Shown in pieces: positions 53,105 to 63,018 of a stretch of DNA of 64,000 nucleotides (the first letter of the stretch is position 1; each line of letters begins with the position of its first letter). Origin of the DNA: Accumulibacter sp964420975 (lineage in GTDB: Bacteria > Pseudomonadota > Gammaproteobacteria > Burkholderiales > Rhodocyclaceae); assembly GCA_964420975.1 (NCBI GenBank), contig CAYQVH010000004.1, positions 1 through 64,000 of the forward strand, in the 5' to 3' direction. The notes beneath the pieces are model-generated. The model was not told the origin of the DNA and did not search any database. It saw only the letters and a program-made list of their open reading frames with translations. Both the position numbers and the translations under genes were made by a program.

Positions 53105-56100
53105 ATGACCACTGCTGACGACGAAATGCCAAGACGTAGATCCGCCAGTTCGGGGAAGCCGGCGACGACGGGAAGCTTGCAGGGCGTCGACACGAATTCG
53201 GCGCGGGGTGAGGAACGGCCGTTCATCGTGGGCATCGGCGCCTCTGCAGGGGGGTTGGAAGCCCTGCGCCTGTTATTGCCGAGCCTGCCCAAGAATCTCG
53301 GACTGACTTACGTCGTTGTGCAACACCTGTCGCCGACCTACCGCAGCATGATGTCGCAATTGCTCGGTCGAGAAACGACCATGCCGGTGCGCGACATCGA
53401 GGACGGCATACTGCCGGAAGCGAATACGGTATACATCACGCCACCGAACCGTAATCTGACGCTCAGAGAGAGCTGCTTCCGCCTGGTCGAACCGGCGCGT
53501 GAATCGATGCCGAAGCCGTCCGTGAACCGCTTTTTCGCGTCGCTTGCCGAAGAGGTCGGCGATTCGACCATCGGCATCATTCTTTCCGGGACCGGATCCG
53601 ACGGTGCCGCCGGAATTCACGCCATCAAAGCGGCGGGCGGTTTTACCTTCTCACAGGATCCGGATACCGCCAAGTACAACGGAATGCCGCAATCGGCGAT
53701 CGACACCGGTAGCGTGGACTGGATCTTGCCCCCCGAGAACATGGGCGCGGAGATCAGCCTGATCGTTCTCAACCGTGGCCTGATTCCGGTGGCGACCCAG
53801 GCAGCCAGTGCGCCGGCGACGCTGAAAACCCTGCTCGGCAAAGTGCGCACCCGAACCAAGGTCGACTTCTCGCAGTACAAGGAGCCGACGCTGTGGCGGC
53901 GGATCGAGCGGCGGATGGCGGCCAACCACGTCAGCACGCTACACGACTATCTGCAGGTTGTGGACCAGACGCCCCTTGAGCTCGACAAGCTGTGCAAGGA
54001 CATTCTGATTTCGGTCACCGCGTTCTTTCGTGACGCCGACGCCTTTGCGCGCCTCGACAAAGTGATCGGCGAGATCCTGGCCAGCAAGCAGCCGGGGGAC
54101 GACATCCGCGTTTGGGTCGCCGGCTGTGCGACCGGTGAAGAGGCGTATTCGCTGGCGATTCTTTTTTCTGAGCGCTTGGGAGCCGCCTTCGAGCAGTATC
54201 GCTTACAAATCTTTGCCACCGACATTGATCTCGACGCGATGGCACTCGCCCGGCGAGGAGTATTCGCTGCGTCGAGTCTGGCGCACATGGACCGCAACCG
54301 GATTCGGGCGCATTTCACGCCGCAGGGCGACCGTTACGAGATCAACAAGAATCTTCGCGATACCGTCATCTTTGCCCGCCAGGACCTGGTTCAGGACCCG
54401 CCTTTCCTGCGTCTCGATCTGGTGAGTTGCCGTAACGTCCTGATCTACTTCCAGAGCGAGCTGCAATCGCGCCTGCTGGCGGTCTTTCATTATGCGTTGA
54501 ACCCCGGCGCCTTTCTTTTTCTGGGCAAGTCGGAGGGAATCTTCCAGCAGGAAACGTTGTTCGGGGTGATCGACAAGGACGCCCGACTCTACCGCAGGCA
54601 CGGGACGACCGCCCGTTTGCCGTTGCTGCGAACGGAGATGCAAACTCCGGCCGCGGGCTTGAACCAGCACCAACGGCCCGGGAAGCCGATCGCGCAGGGT
54701 TTCGAGACCATCCTGCTTGAGGCGGCAGGCCGTCACTTCATTCCGACGACGATCCTGATCAACGGCAAGTTCGAGATCCGCCACATTCACGGCGACGCGA
54801 GCCGGCTCCTCAACGTCTCGCCAGGGCGGCCCGCGTTCGACCTGATTTCGCTGATTCGCCGTGAATTGCGTACCGAGGTCCAGGTGCTCATGCGCCAGGC
54901 GCAGGTCAAGCAGGCGGTGGCTACTGGTCGCCCGCGGCACGTCAAGGCGCTCGATGCGTCTCGCGGCCTGCGCTTGTCGATTCACCCGGTCCCCGATGTC
55001 GGTCCCGAGGCGCTGTTCTTGCTCTGCGTCGAATGGCTCTTGCCCGTTCCACGGAAGTCGACGGTCGAGGAAGGTAGCAGCATCGACGAGAAGGAGCTTG
55101 AGGACGAGCTGGCCGCGACCCGCGAACACCTGCAGACCTTGGTCGAGGAGCTGGAGACCTCAAACGAGGAAATGCAGGCGCTTAACGAGGAAATCCAGGC
55201 CTCAAATGAGGAGATGCAAGCCTCGAACGAAGAGCTTGAAGCGTCGAACGAGGAATTACAGTCGACGAATGAAGAGCTGGCGACGGTCAACGAAGAGTTG
55301 CAGATCAAGACGGCCGAGACACAGGAACTCAACGTTGAACTGGAAAGCATTCAAAACAGCGTCGATTACCCCTTGCTGGTGCTCGATCGTAACGCGTCCC
55401 TGCAGCGTTTCAACAGTGCCGCGGCGCGCCTGTTCAAGCTCGGCGCCGCGCAGCTTGGGCGCCATCTACGCGATCTACCGCTGCCGGCGGGCATGCCTGA
55501 CCTTCTCGGCGACGTGCAGCAGGTGCTCGATACCCAGAATGCGCGCGACCGCCAGATTGTCAACGCCAATCGCCGTCACTACACGCTCCACCTCGCGCCA
55601 CTGCTGCGCGACACGCAGCGCACTGCCGGCGTCATCCTGCTGTTTGCCGACAACACGGCGCTCTATGAAGTGGAGCGGTCGGCGCGTGAAACACAGGTCC
55701 GCTTGCAGGCGGTGATGGACAATTCGGTATCGCTGATGGCGGTCAAGGACGCTCCGGGACGCTATCAGTTCGTAAACCCAAGATTCGAACAGACTTTTGG
55801 CTTCGCCAGTGGCGCCGTGATCGGTAAGACCGACTTACAGCTCTTTCCACCGGCCGTCTGCGATCTCTTCCGCGAGAGTGAGCTGGAAGCGATGCGCTTG
55901 CGCAAAGGAATCGAGCGTGAGGAAACGCTGCCGCTCGCTGGCGGCGAGCGCCATTTTCTTGCGGTGCGCTTTCCGCTTTTCGACGACGATGGCGCGATTA
56001 TCGGACTTTGCTTTCAGGCGACCGACATTTCTGCCCGCAAACGCGCCGAAGACCAGCTGCGCCTGGCGGCATTGGTCTTTGATCGGGCGTCGGAAGGCGT

Positions 56101-57734
56101 CATGGTGACCGACCCCGACTTGCGGATACTGACCGTCAACGAGTCCTTCACCTCGCTGACCGGTTACTCGCAACCGGAAGTGGTCGGCAAGAAGCCGAGT
56201 CTCTTGCGCTCCGACCGGACGCCGCCCGAGTTCTACGCCGACATGTGGGAGCGAGTAAATCGCTTCGGCGTCTGGCAAGGCGAAATCTGGAACCGGCGCA
56301 AGAACGGCGAGCCTTATCTGGAATGGTTGTCGATCAATACGGTGAAGGACCCGAACGGGCAAGTGGTCAACTATGTCGGGATGTTCAGCGACATCACCAA
56401 GGTGCGCGAGTCGCAGCAGCGCATCGAGTACCTGGCGACGCACGACGAGCTGACCGGACTGCCCAACCGGACGCTGTTCAATGACCGACTTCAGTTGGCG
56501 CTGGCGCGCGCCGAACGATCGCGCGAGGCGGTCGGCGTCCTGTTCATCGACCTCGACAATTTCAAGATCGTCAACGACACGCTGGGTCATGAAACGGGCG
56601 ACAGGCTGCTGAAGATGGCTGCCATGCGCCTGCTCGAATGCGTGCGGGCCGAGGACACGGTCGCCCGGCTCGGTGGCGACGAGTTCGTCGTCTTGCTCGT
56701 CAGTGCCGATCGGATGCAAGCGACGCTGACCGCTGAACGGCTGCTCAATGCGTTGAGTGCGAGTTATCAATTCGGCGAGCACGAGTGTTTTGTTAGCGCC
56801 AGCATCGGTCTTAGCATGTACCCGGAGGATGCCGCCGATGCCAACGCCCTGATGCGCAATGCCGATTCCGCGATGTATCGGGCCAAGGATCACGGCAAGA
56901 ACAGCTTTCGCTTTTTTTCCGCTGATCTCGCCGCGCAGGCGAGCCGTCGACTGACCCTCGAGGCCGGGTTGCGGCGCGCGGTCGATAGCCGGGAGTTATT
57001 CATCCACTATCAACCACAGGTGAAACTGGAAGACGACCTGGTTGTTGGCGCGGAAGCGCTGGTGCGTTGGCGCTTCAATGGGGAAATCGTCGACCCGATG
57101 GTGTTCATTCCCATCGCCGAGCAGAGTCACTTGATTGTTGCCATAGACGAATGGGTGCTTGGCGAGACTTGCCGCCAGATCATCGAATGGGACAAGGCGG
57201 GGTTGCCTGCGCGTCAGCGTCAACATCTCGGCCCGCCATTTTCGTCAGGAGAACATGGCCGGGAAACTGATGCAGATCGTCGAGGCGACGGGGGTTGCCC
57301 CGCATCGGCTGTGCATTGAGATTACCGAAGGGGTGCTGCTCGACGCCGATCGGGCGCAGCGCATGCTTGCCGAACTGGTCGATTTCGGATTGCTGATCAG
57401 TATCGACGACTTCGGCACCGGTTTTTCTTCGCTATCGTACCTGAAGCGTTTTCCGATACATGAACTCAAGATCGACCGCAGCTTCGTCGATGGCGTATCC
57501 ACCGATACCGACGACCGGGCAATCGCGTCGGTAATCGTAACCCTAGCGCGCCAGCTGGGAATGACGGTGGTCGGCGAAGGAATCGAAATAGCCGGCCAGC
57601 ATTCCGAGCTCGAATCGTTTGGTTGCCAGCGCGGTCAAGGTTATCTCTACGCCGAGCCACTCGCTCCCGACGTTTTTGCCGACTGGGTGCGTGGCCGTCT
57701 GGAGCGGCAGGTGTTGGTATCGGCCGAGGCCTGA
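53105..57734 (+). pseudogene. CheB-CheR-PAS-GGDEF-EAL hybrid signalling protein, frameshifted
   Basis: About 1545 codons if repaired. Order: CheB methylesterase (41-230; GIGASAGGLEAL, VVQHLSP, SGTGSDGAAG), CheR methyltransferase (248-500; FRDADAF, GCATGEEAYS, CRNVLIYF), a repetitive coiled coil (660-752; NEE(L/M)QA units), PAS domains near 757, 887 and 1008, GGDEF (RLGGDEF about 1187) and EAL (GAEALVRWR about 1316). The frame breaks near 57205: before it reads DKAGLPA, after it RVSVNISARHF in another frame, up to a stop at 57734. Length is 3n+1, matching a 5-base loss between short CTGC repeats. Until repaired, the product would lack most of the EAL domain. Confidence 0.88.
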
Positions 57735-57880
57735 GCGACGCTGGACGACGAATCGCCGGCAGCGCGCGCCTCTACTGCTCGGTTGCGTGGGCGGTGTTTC
57801 TGCGTCGCAGGAACTTGCATGAAGGTTGCCTTCGGCCAGCCTGGGGCTGACTTGGCTCGATCGGACGACACTCATCGACC

Positions 57881-60436
57881 ATGATCCCGAGCTTGGCTTT
57901 CTCCTTACGGATGCTTCGCCGCGATGCGCGTGCCGGCGAGCTACACTTGCTGGTCGCGGCTCTTCTGGTCGCGGTCGCCGCACTGACGGCGGTCGGTTTT
58001 TTTGTCGATCGCGTCCGCCAGGCACTCGAACGGGAATCACACCAGCTCCTCGGCGCGGACCTGCTGCTCACGGCGGATCATCCCTGGTCGCAGACGGTGT
58101 CTGACGAGGCGCGTCGTCGGGGCTTGCGGGTCGTCGAAACGCAAACGTTTCCCAGCATGGTGACGCGGGAAAACGGCGGCGCGCTGCGCGCTCAGCTGGC
58201 CGAGGTCAAGGCGGTCGAGACGGGTTACCCGTTGCGGGGATCGTTGCGCGTCGCGCCTGCGGTCAACGTCGCCGACGAGGCAACGCACGCCGTCCCTGCA
58301 CCGGGAAGCGTCTGGATCGATGAGCGACTGGCGTCGTCCCTTGAGGCTCGGGTGGGCGACTGGCTGGCGCTTGGCAAAGCCTCGCTGCAGGTGGCAGCGA
58401 TCGTGACTCTGGAGCCGGATCGGGGGATCAATTTCTTCAGCGTGGCACCGCGACTACTGATGGCCCTCGACGACTTGCCGGCGACCGAGTTGATACAGGT
58501 AGGCAGTCGCGTCGGCTATCGCCTGCTGGTTGCCGGCGAGCAGGAGGCGGTGAATCGTTTCAAGTCTGATGTCGAACCGCGGCTTGCTCGCGGCGAGCGG
58601 ATCGAAGAACCGCAGAACGGACGGCCTGAAATTCGTCTTGCGCTCGAGCGTGGGCAACGCTTTCTCGGTCTCTCGGCGCTGCTGACCGTCGTTCTTGCGG
58701 CTGTGGCGGTGGCACTCGCCGCGCGGCGTTACGTCCAGCGCCATCTCGACCCCTGCGCCGTGATGCGTTGTCTGGGGGCGACGCAGAAGGTGCTGCTGCG
58801 CGTCTACCTTGCCCAGTTTGCCGTACTTGGGATCCTTGCGTCGGTGCTTGGCTGCGGACTCGGCTATCTGACCCATTTCGTGCTCCATGCGTGGCTGGCA
58901 CAACTGCTGGCGACGCCGTTGCCGCTTCCAGGCTGGTTGCCGGCTGGGCAGGGCATGCTGGCCGGTCTGGTATTGCTGTTTTCATTTGCCGCCCCCCCTC
59001 TGTTTCAACTGAAGCGTGTGTCGACGCTGCGGGTGCTGCGGCGTGAACTTGGCGCGCCGCGTGGCGGTTTGCTGCTTGGTTACCTGCTCGCCGCTATCAG
59101 CCTGGGCGGCCTGATGTTCTGGGTGGCCGGCGAGCCGACGCTTGGTGCCTGGGTCGTTGCCGGTTTTCTGACCGCTGTGCTGCTGTTCGCCGGGGTCGCT
59201 CGTCTCGCCGTGAACGGGGCCGCGCGCTTGCGCGCCCGCCGGCATTCAGGTTCCGGCAGCGCGTACGGCGTTGGTTGGCGTTACGGTGTCGCCAGTCTCG
59301 AGCGTCGCGCGCTCGCCAGCGTCATTCAGATCATCGCGCTCGCACTTGGCCTGATGGCGTTACTCTTGCTGACCGTCGTCCGTGGCGAGCTGCTGGAGGC
59401 CTGGCGACGCTCCCTGCCGGCAGAGGCGCCGAATCGTTTTGTGATCAACATCCAGCCCGAGCAGGTGGAGCCGGTAAGCGATCTGCTTTTCGCGCACGGC
59501 TTGGCGGTCGAACTCGCCCCGATGGTGCGCGGAAGGCTGATGCAGATCAACGACTCCGCGGTCAGCGTCGCGAGCTACAGTGATGAGCGAGCCCAGCGCC
59601 TGATCGAGCGTGAGTTCAACCTTTCCATGCGCAGCGATCTGCCGCCGGGCAACCGTGTCAGCGCCGGACGCTGGTTCACCAAGGCCGATCTTTCGTTGAC
59701 GGCGGTCCAGGGGCAGCCGCGCAGAGCGGCGGCGTCGGTTGAGGACGGGCTCGCGCAGACGCTTGGCCTGGTCGTCGGCGATCGACTGCGGTTTCTCGTT
59801 GCCGGGGAAGTGCTCGAGCTTGACGTCGTCGGCTTGCGCAAGGTTGACTGGGACACGATGCGCGCCAACTTCTTCGTGCTCACGCCGCCCTTCGCACTCA
59901 ATGGTTATCCGGCGAGCTGGATAACGAGTTTTTACCTCGCGCCGCAGCAGGCGGACGTGGTCAATCGACTGATCGCCGTGTTCCCCAACCTGACCGTCAT
60001 CGACGTCGCGGCGATTCTGCGTCAACTTCAGGCGATCATGGATCGGGTGGCGCGAGCGGTACAGTTCATTTTCCTGTTTACGGTAGCGGCTGGCTTGATC
60101 GTTCTCTATGCCGCGCTCGCTTCGGCGGCGGAGGAGCGGCGTTACGAACTGGCGGTCATGCGAGCGCTTGGCGCCCGTCGCGCCCAGTTGCAGCGCGCCT
60201 TGCTTTCCGAGTTCGCAATCGTCGGTGGTCTGGCCGGCCTGATGGCTGCGCTGGGAGCGCTCGCGGTCGGACAGTTTCTGGCGCAAAAGGTATTTCGATT
60301 CGAACTCGCCGTCGACTGGTGGCTGCCGCCGGTGGCGGCTGGCTGCGGTGCTCTGCTGGTAGCCCTCGCTGGCGGTTTGGCGGGAACGCGCTTGCTGCGC
60401 GTGGCACCGCTCGAAGCGTTGCGCAGCGGCGGCTGA
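57881..60436 (+). CDS. FtsX-like ABC transporter permease (YbbP type)
   Basis: 851 residues. Large FtsX/MacB-type permease with one N-terminal helix, a long periplasmic part, and clusters of membrane helices near 260-420 and 740-845. Motifs: MLRRDARAGELHLLV near the start, LGATQKVLLRVYLAQF and MRALGARRAQLQRALLSEF before helices, as in YbbP. The usual partner ATPase YbbA is not adjacent, so it must be encoded elsewhere. Role likely in lipoprotein or envelope export, uncertain. Confidence 0.9.
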   Translation: MIPSLAFSLRMLRRDARAGELHLLVAALLVAVAALTAVGFFVDRVRQALERESHQLLGADLLLTADHPWSQTVSDEARRRGLRVVETQTFPSMVTRENGGALRAQLAEVKAVETGYPLRGSLRVAPAVNVADEATHAVPAPGSVWIDERLASSLEARVGDWLALGKASLQVAAIVTLEPDRGINFFSVAPRLLMALDDLPATELIQVGSRVGYRLLVAGEQEAVNRFKSDVEPRLARGERIEEPQNGRPEIRLALERGQRFLGLSALLTVVLAAVAVALAARRYVQRHLDPCAVMRCLGATQKVLLRVYLAQFAVLGILASVLGCGLGYLTHFVLHAWLAQLLATPLPLPGWLPAGQGMLAGLVLLFSFAAPPLFQLKRVSTLRVLRRELGAPRGGLLLGYLLAAISLGGLMFWVAGEPTLGAWVVAGFLTAVLLFAGVARLAVNGAARLRARRHSGSGSAYGVGWRYGVASLERRALASVIQIIALALGLMALLLLTVVRGELLEAWRRSLPAEAPNRFVINIQPEQVEPVSDLLFAHGLAVELAPMVRGRLMQINDSAVSVASYSDERAQRLIEREFNLSMRSDLPPGNRVSAGRWFTKADLSLTAVQGQPRRAAASVEDGLAQTLGLVVGDRLRFLVAGEVLELDVVGLRKVDWDTMRANFFVLTPPFALNGYPASWITSFYLAPQQADVVNRLIAVFPNLTVIDVAAILRQLQAIMDRVARAVQFIFLFTVAAGLIVLYAALASAAEERRYELAVMRALGARRAQLQRALLSEFAIVGGLAGLMAALGALAVGQFLAQKVFRFELAVDWWLPPVAAGCGALLVALAGGLAGTRLLRVAPLEALRSGG

Positions 60437-60566
60437 GGCGGTGTTCGTGGTGGCCGCAGACGGCGGCGTTTGAACTACAATTCGCCGCCGTGGACACGGT
60501 TGTCTGCGAGCAGCCGACCGCTGTCGGCAGACGAGCTTTTCAGTCACTGGGAAAGGGAGCACGCAC

Positions 60567-61544
60567 ATGAAGGGCAAGACTCTGCTGGTTCTACGGCACG
60601 GCAAATCGGACTGGACGACGGGTCACGAGGACTTTCACCGGCCACTGGTGAATCGCGGTCATCAGGGAAGTCGCAAGATGGGCGCCTGGATCCGACACCA
60701 ACGACTGCTGCCCGACGCGGTCCTCAGTTCTCCCGCCGAGCGCGCACGGGCAACGACGGTCGCCGCTTGCGAAGCGATGGGTTTGCCGTTGAAGAAGGTG
60801 CGTTACGATCAGCGGCTGTACGCGGCATCGCTGGAGGACGAACTCGCCGTACTCGCGGAGTTGCCGAAGAGTGTTCGTCGCGTGATGATGGTCGGCCATA
60901 ACCCGGGGCTGGAAGAACTCGTCGACTACCTGGCGAGTGGCTTGACGGTTCCGGAAGACGGCAAGGTGCTGCCGACGTCGGCCTTGGCGCAGCTGGAGAT
61001 GGTTGCCGAGTGGCGAGATTTGACGCAAGGCTGTGCCAGCCTGATCGCGCTCACACGACCGGGGCAAGTGCCCGACGACCTGCCAGACACGCCGGTTGAC
61101 AAGCAAGCTGAGGACGATCGCGGACCGGTTCCGGACTACTTCTTCACCCAGTCGGCGGTTCTGCCGTATCGCCTCGTCGATGGCCGCGTGCAGGTACTGT
61201 TGATTGCTTCGCGCAAAGGGACGCGTTGGGTGATCCCGAAGGGGGTCAAAGAACCTGAGCTGTCGCTGCGCGACTCGGCGGCAAAGGAGGCACTCGAGGA
61301 AGCCGGGGTGCGCGGCGAACTGGATGCCGAGCCGATCGGGTCCTACGAGTACGCGAAGTGGGGTGGCGTTTGTAGTGTCGCGGTCTTTCCGATGGCGGTA
61401 AGCGAGAGCGTTCCCGAGAGCGAATGGGAAGAAAGTCACCGCGAGCGGCAGTGGATTACGCCAGAGGCCGCCAAAGAACTGATCGACGAGCGCGCGCTGC
61501 GCAAACTGGTTGGCAAGCTCGCCAAGAGGTTGGCTACGGCCTAA
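60567..61544 (+). CDS. SixA-type histidine phosphatase fused to Nudix hydrolase
   Basis: 325 residues; ATG preceded by GGGAG. N-terminal half (1-155): RHG motif LLVLRHGKSDW and VGHNPGLEEL, as in SixA histidine phosphatases. C-terminal half (190-325): RWVIPKGVKEPELSLRDSAAKEALEEAGV, a Nudix box with the EExG core but Leu where the first Glu usually sits, of the type seen in diphosphoinositol/diadenosine polyphosphate-type hydrolases. The reversed order occurs in mycobacterial MutT1 (Nudix first). A two-step breakdown of a pyrophosphate compound is an attractive idea, but unproven. Confidence 0.9.
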   Translation: MKGKTLLVLRHGKSDWTTGHEDFHRPLVNRGHQGSRKMGAWIRHQRLLPDAVLSSPAERARATTVAACEAMGLPLKKVRYDQRLYAASLEDELAVLAELPKSVRRVMMVGHNPGLEELVDYLASGLTVPEDGKVLPTSALAQLEMVAEWRDLTQGCASLIALTRPGQVPDDLPDTPVDKQAEDDRGPVPDYFFTQSAVLPYRLVDGRVQVLLIASRKGTRWVIPKGVKEPELSLRDSAAKEALEEAGVRGELDAEPIGSYEYAKWGGVCSVAVFPMAVSESVPESEWEESHRERQWITPEAAKELIDERALRKLVGKLAKRLATA

Positions 61545-61586
61545 GGCAACGGCGGATGCCGGTGCGGCAGCCGACAAGCGGCGAGG

Positions 61587-61751
61587 TTAGCGACGAGTCT
61601 CTGGCGACTCGTGATCGAGAGCACCGATCAGATCCAGGTAGTCTTTTTCGTTCTGGCGGATGACGAGGAACAAGACCAGCCCCAAGGCGATGACGAAGAG
61701 AACGACCGGTACCTCTCGCCAGCCGAAGTTGGCCAGGCTTTCGATAATCAT
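61587..61751 (-). CDS. Small single-pass membrane protein after serA
   Basis: 54 residues: MIIESLANFGWREVP, then a hydrophobic helix (VVLFVIALGLVLFLVI), then a polar tail NEKDYLDLIGALDHE. GC-rich third positions match neighbours. It starts 48 bases after the serA stop, on the same strand; no strong ribosome site is seen. Function unknown; the tail after the helix may be cytoplasmic. Confidence 0.6.
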   Translation of the reverse strand: MIIESLANFGWREVPVVLFVIALGLVLFLVIRQNEKDYLDLIGALDHESPETRR

Positions 61752-61799
61752 GGCGCCCGGACGACCGTCAGCGCGTCCCGGTGGGACGGCACGAAAGCC

Positions 61800-62972
61800 C
61801 TAGATCACGCGCACACGGATGACGTGATCGACCGCGCGGATGGCGTCGATCACGGCTTCGGTAGGCGGAATCTCGGTATCAACGATGTTGAACGCGAGCT
61901 CGCCGCGGCTCTTGTTGACCATGTCGACGACGTTGACCTTGTGCGCTGCCAAGACCGAAAGGACATTGCCCAGAACACCCGAGACGTTGTCGTTGGAAAA
62001 GGTGAGTCGCGACGTGCCGGGACTACGTTCCATGCCGATCTTCGGGAAATTCACCGAGTTGGCGATGTTGCCGTTCTCCAGATAGTCCACCAGCTGATCG
62101 GCTGCCATCACGGCACAGTTTTCCTCCGATTCCTCGGTGCTGGCGCCAATGTGTGGCATGGCAATGATCTTCGGATGACCGACCAGGGACGGTTCAGGAA
62201 AATCGGTGACGTACTTTCCGAGCCGTCCGCTGGCCAGGTAATGGAGAACTGCACGACTATCGACCACGGCGTCACGGGCAAAATTGAGGAGTACGGCGCC
62301 AGGTTTGATGCACGCCAGTGTGTCGCCATTGATCAGGTGCCGCGTCGAATCGACGGCCGGGACGTGCAGCGAGACGTAGTCGGAACGTGTCAGCAAGGAC
62401 TGCAGATTCTCCATGCGGCCGACTTCGTTTGATAGACGCCAGGCAGCGTCGATCGATAACGCGGGGTCGAATCCGACGACCCGCATTCCCAGCGCCAGCG
62501 CGATGTCGGCGACCATTGAGCCAATCGCGCCGAGGCCGATGATGCCGAGCGTCTTGCCGGAGATTTCGCTACCCGCGAAACGCGCTTTCTCCTTTTCAAG
62601 CCGCGCCGACATCTCGGTCGCGTCGCTCACACCGTCAAGCGACTGGACAAAGCTCATGCCGTCGACGACGCCACGCGCGCTCAGCAGCATGCCCGCGACG
62701 ACGAGTTCCTTGACCGCATTGGCGTTTGCTCCCGGTGTATTGAAGACAACAATCCCCTGTTTTCCGTAGTCTGCGACGGGAACATTGTTTACCCCGGCGC
62801 CGGCTCGAGCGACCGCCAGCAAGGTCTCGGGCACTTCAATGCCGTGCAGTTTCTGACTGCGGAGGAGAAAGGCGTCAGGATGCGCGATGTCGCTACCCAC
62901 TTCGTAGGCGTCCCGCCGAAAGCGTTCCAGCCCTTTTACAGAAATCTTGTTGTAAGTTCTGACCTTGTACAT
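61800..62972 (-). CDS. serA: D-3-phosphoglycerate dehydrogenase
   Basis: 390 residues. First step of serine synthesis. Rossmann motif GLGAIGSMVADIALALGM, ARAGAGVNNVPV, NFARDAVVDSRAVLHYL and the catalytic MPHIGASTEE His; a C-terminal ACT-like regulatory domain (about 320-390, VSGVLGNVLSVLAAHKVNVVDMVNKS) should bind serine. 46 bases downstream of serC, so serC-serA form an operon. Confidence 0.95.
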   Translation of the reverse strand: MYKVRTYNKISVKGLERFRRDAYEVGSDIAHPDAFLLRSQKLHGIEVPETLLAVARAGAGVNNVPVADYGKQGIVVFNTPGANANAVKELVVAGMLLSARGVVDGMSFVQSLDGVSDATEMSARLEKEKARFAGSEISGKTLGIIGLGAIGSMVADIALALGMRVVGFDPALSIDAAWRLSNEVGRMENLQSLLTRSDYVSLHVPAVDSTRHLINGDTLACIKPGAVLLNFARDAVVDSRAVLHYLASGRLGKYVTDFPEPSLVGHPKIIAMPHIGASTEESEENCAVMAADQLVDYLENGNIANSVNFPKIGMERSPGTSRLTFSNDNVSGVLGNVLSVLAAHKVNVVDMVNKSRGELAFNIVDTEIPPTEAVIDAIRAVDHVIRVRVI

Positions 62973-63018
62973 GATGGCGATGACCCGTGTGGGGGGTAAG
63001 TGTGTTTCAGGTGGGGGA

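Noticed and set aside
61593..61612. Perfect 7 bp hairpin ACGAGTC...GACTCGT
   Set aside because: Lies within the end of the small membrane protein gene and has no T-run.
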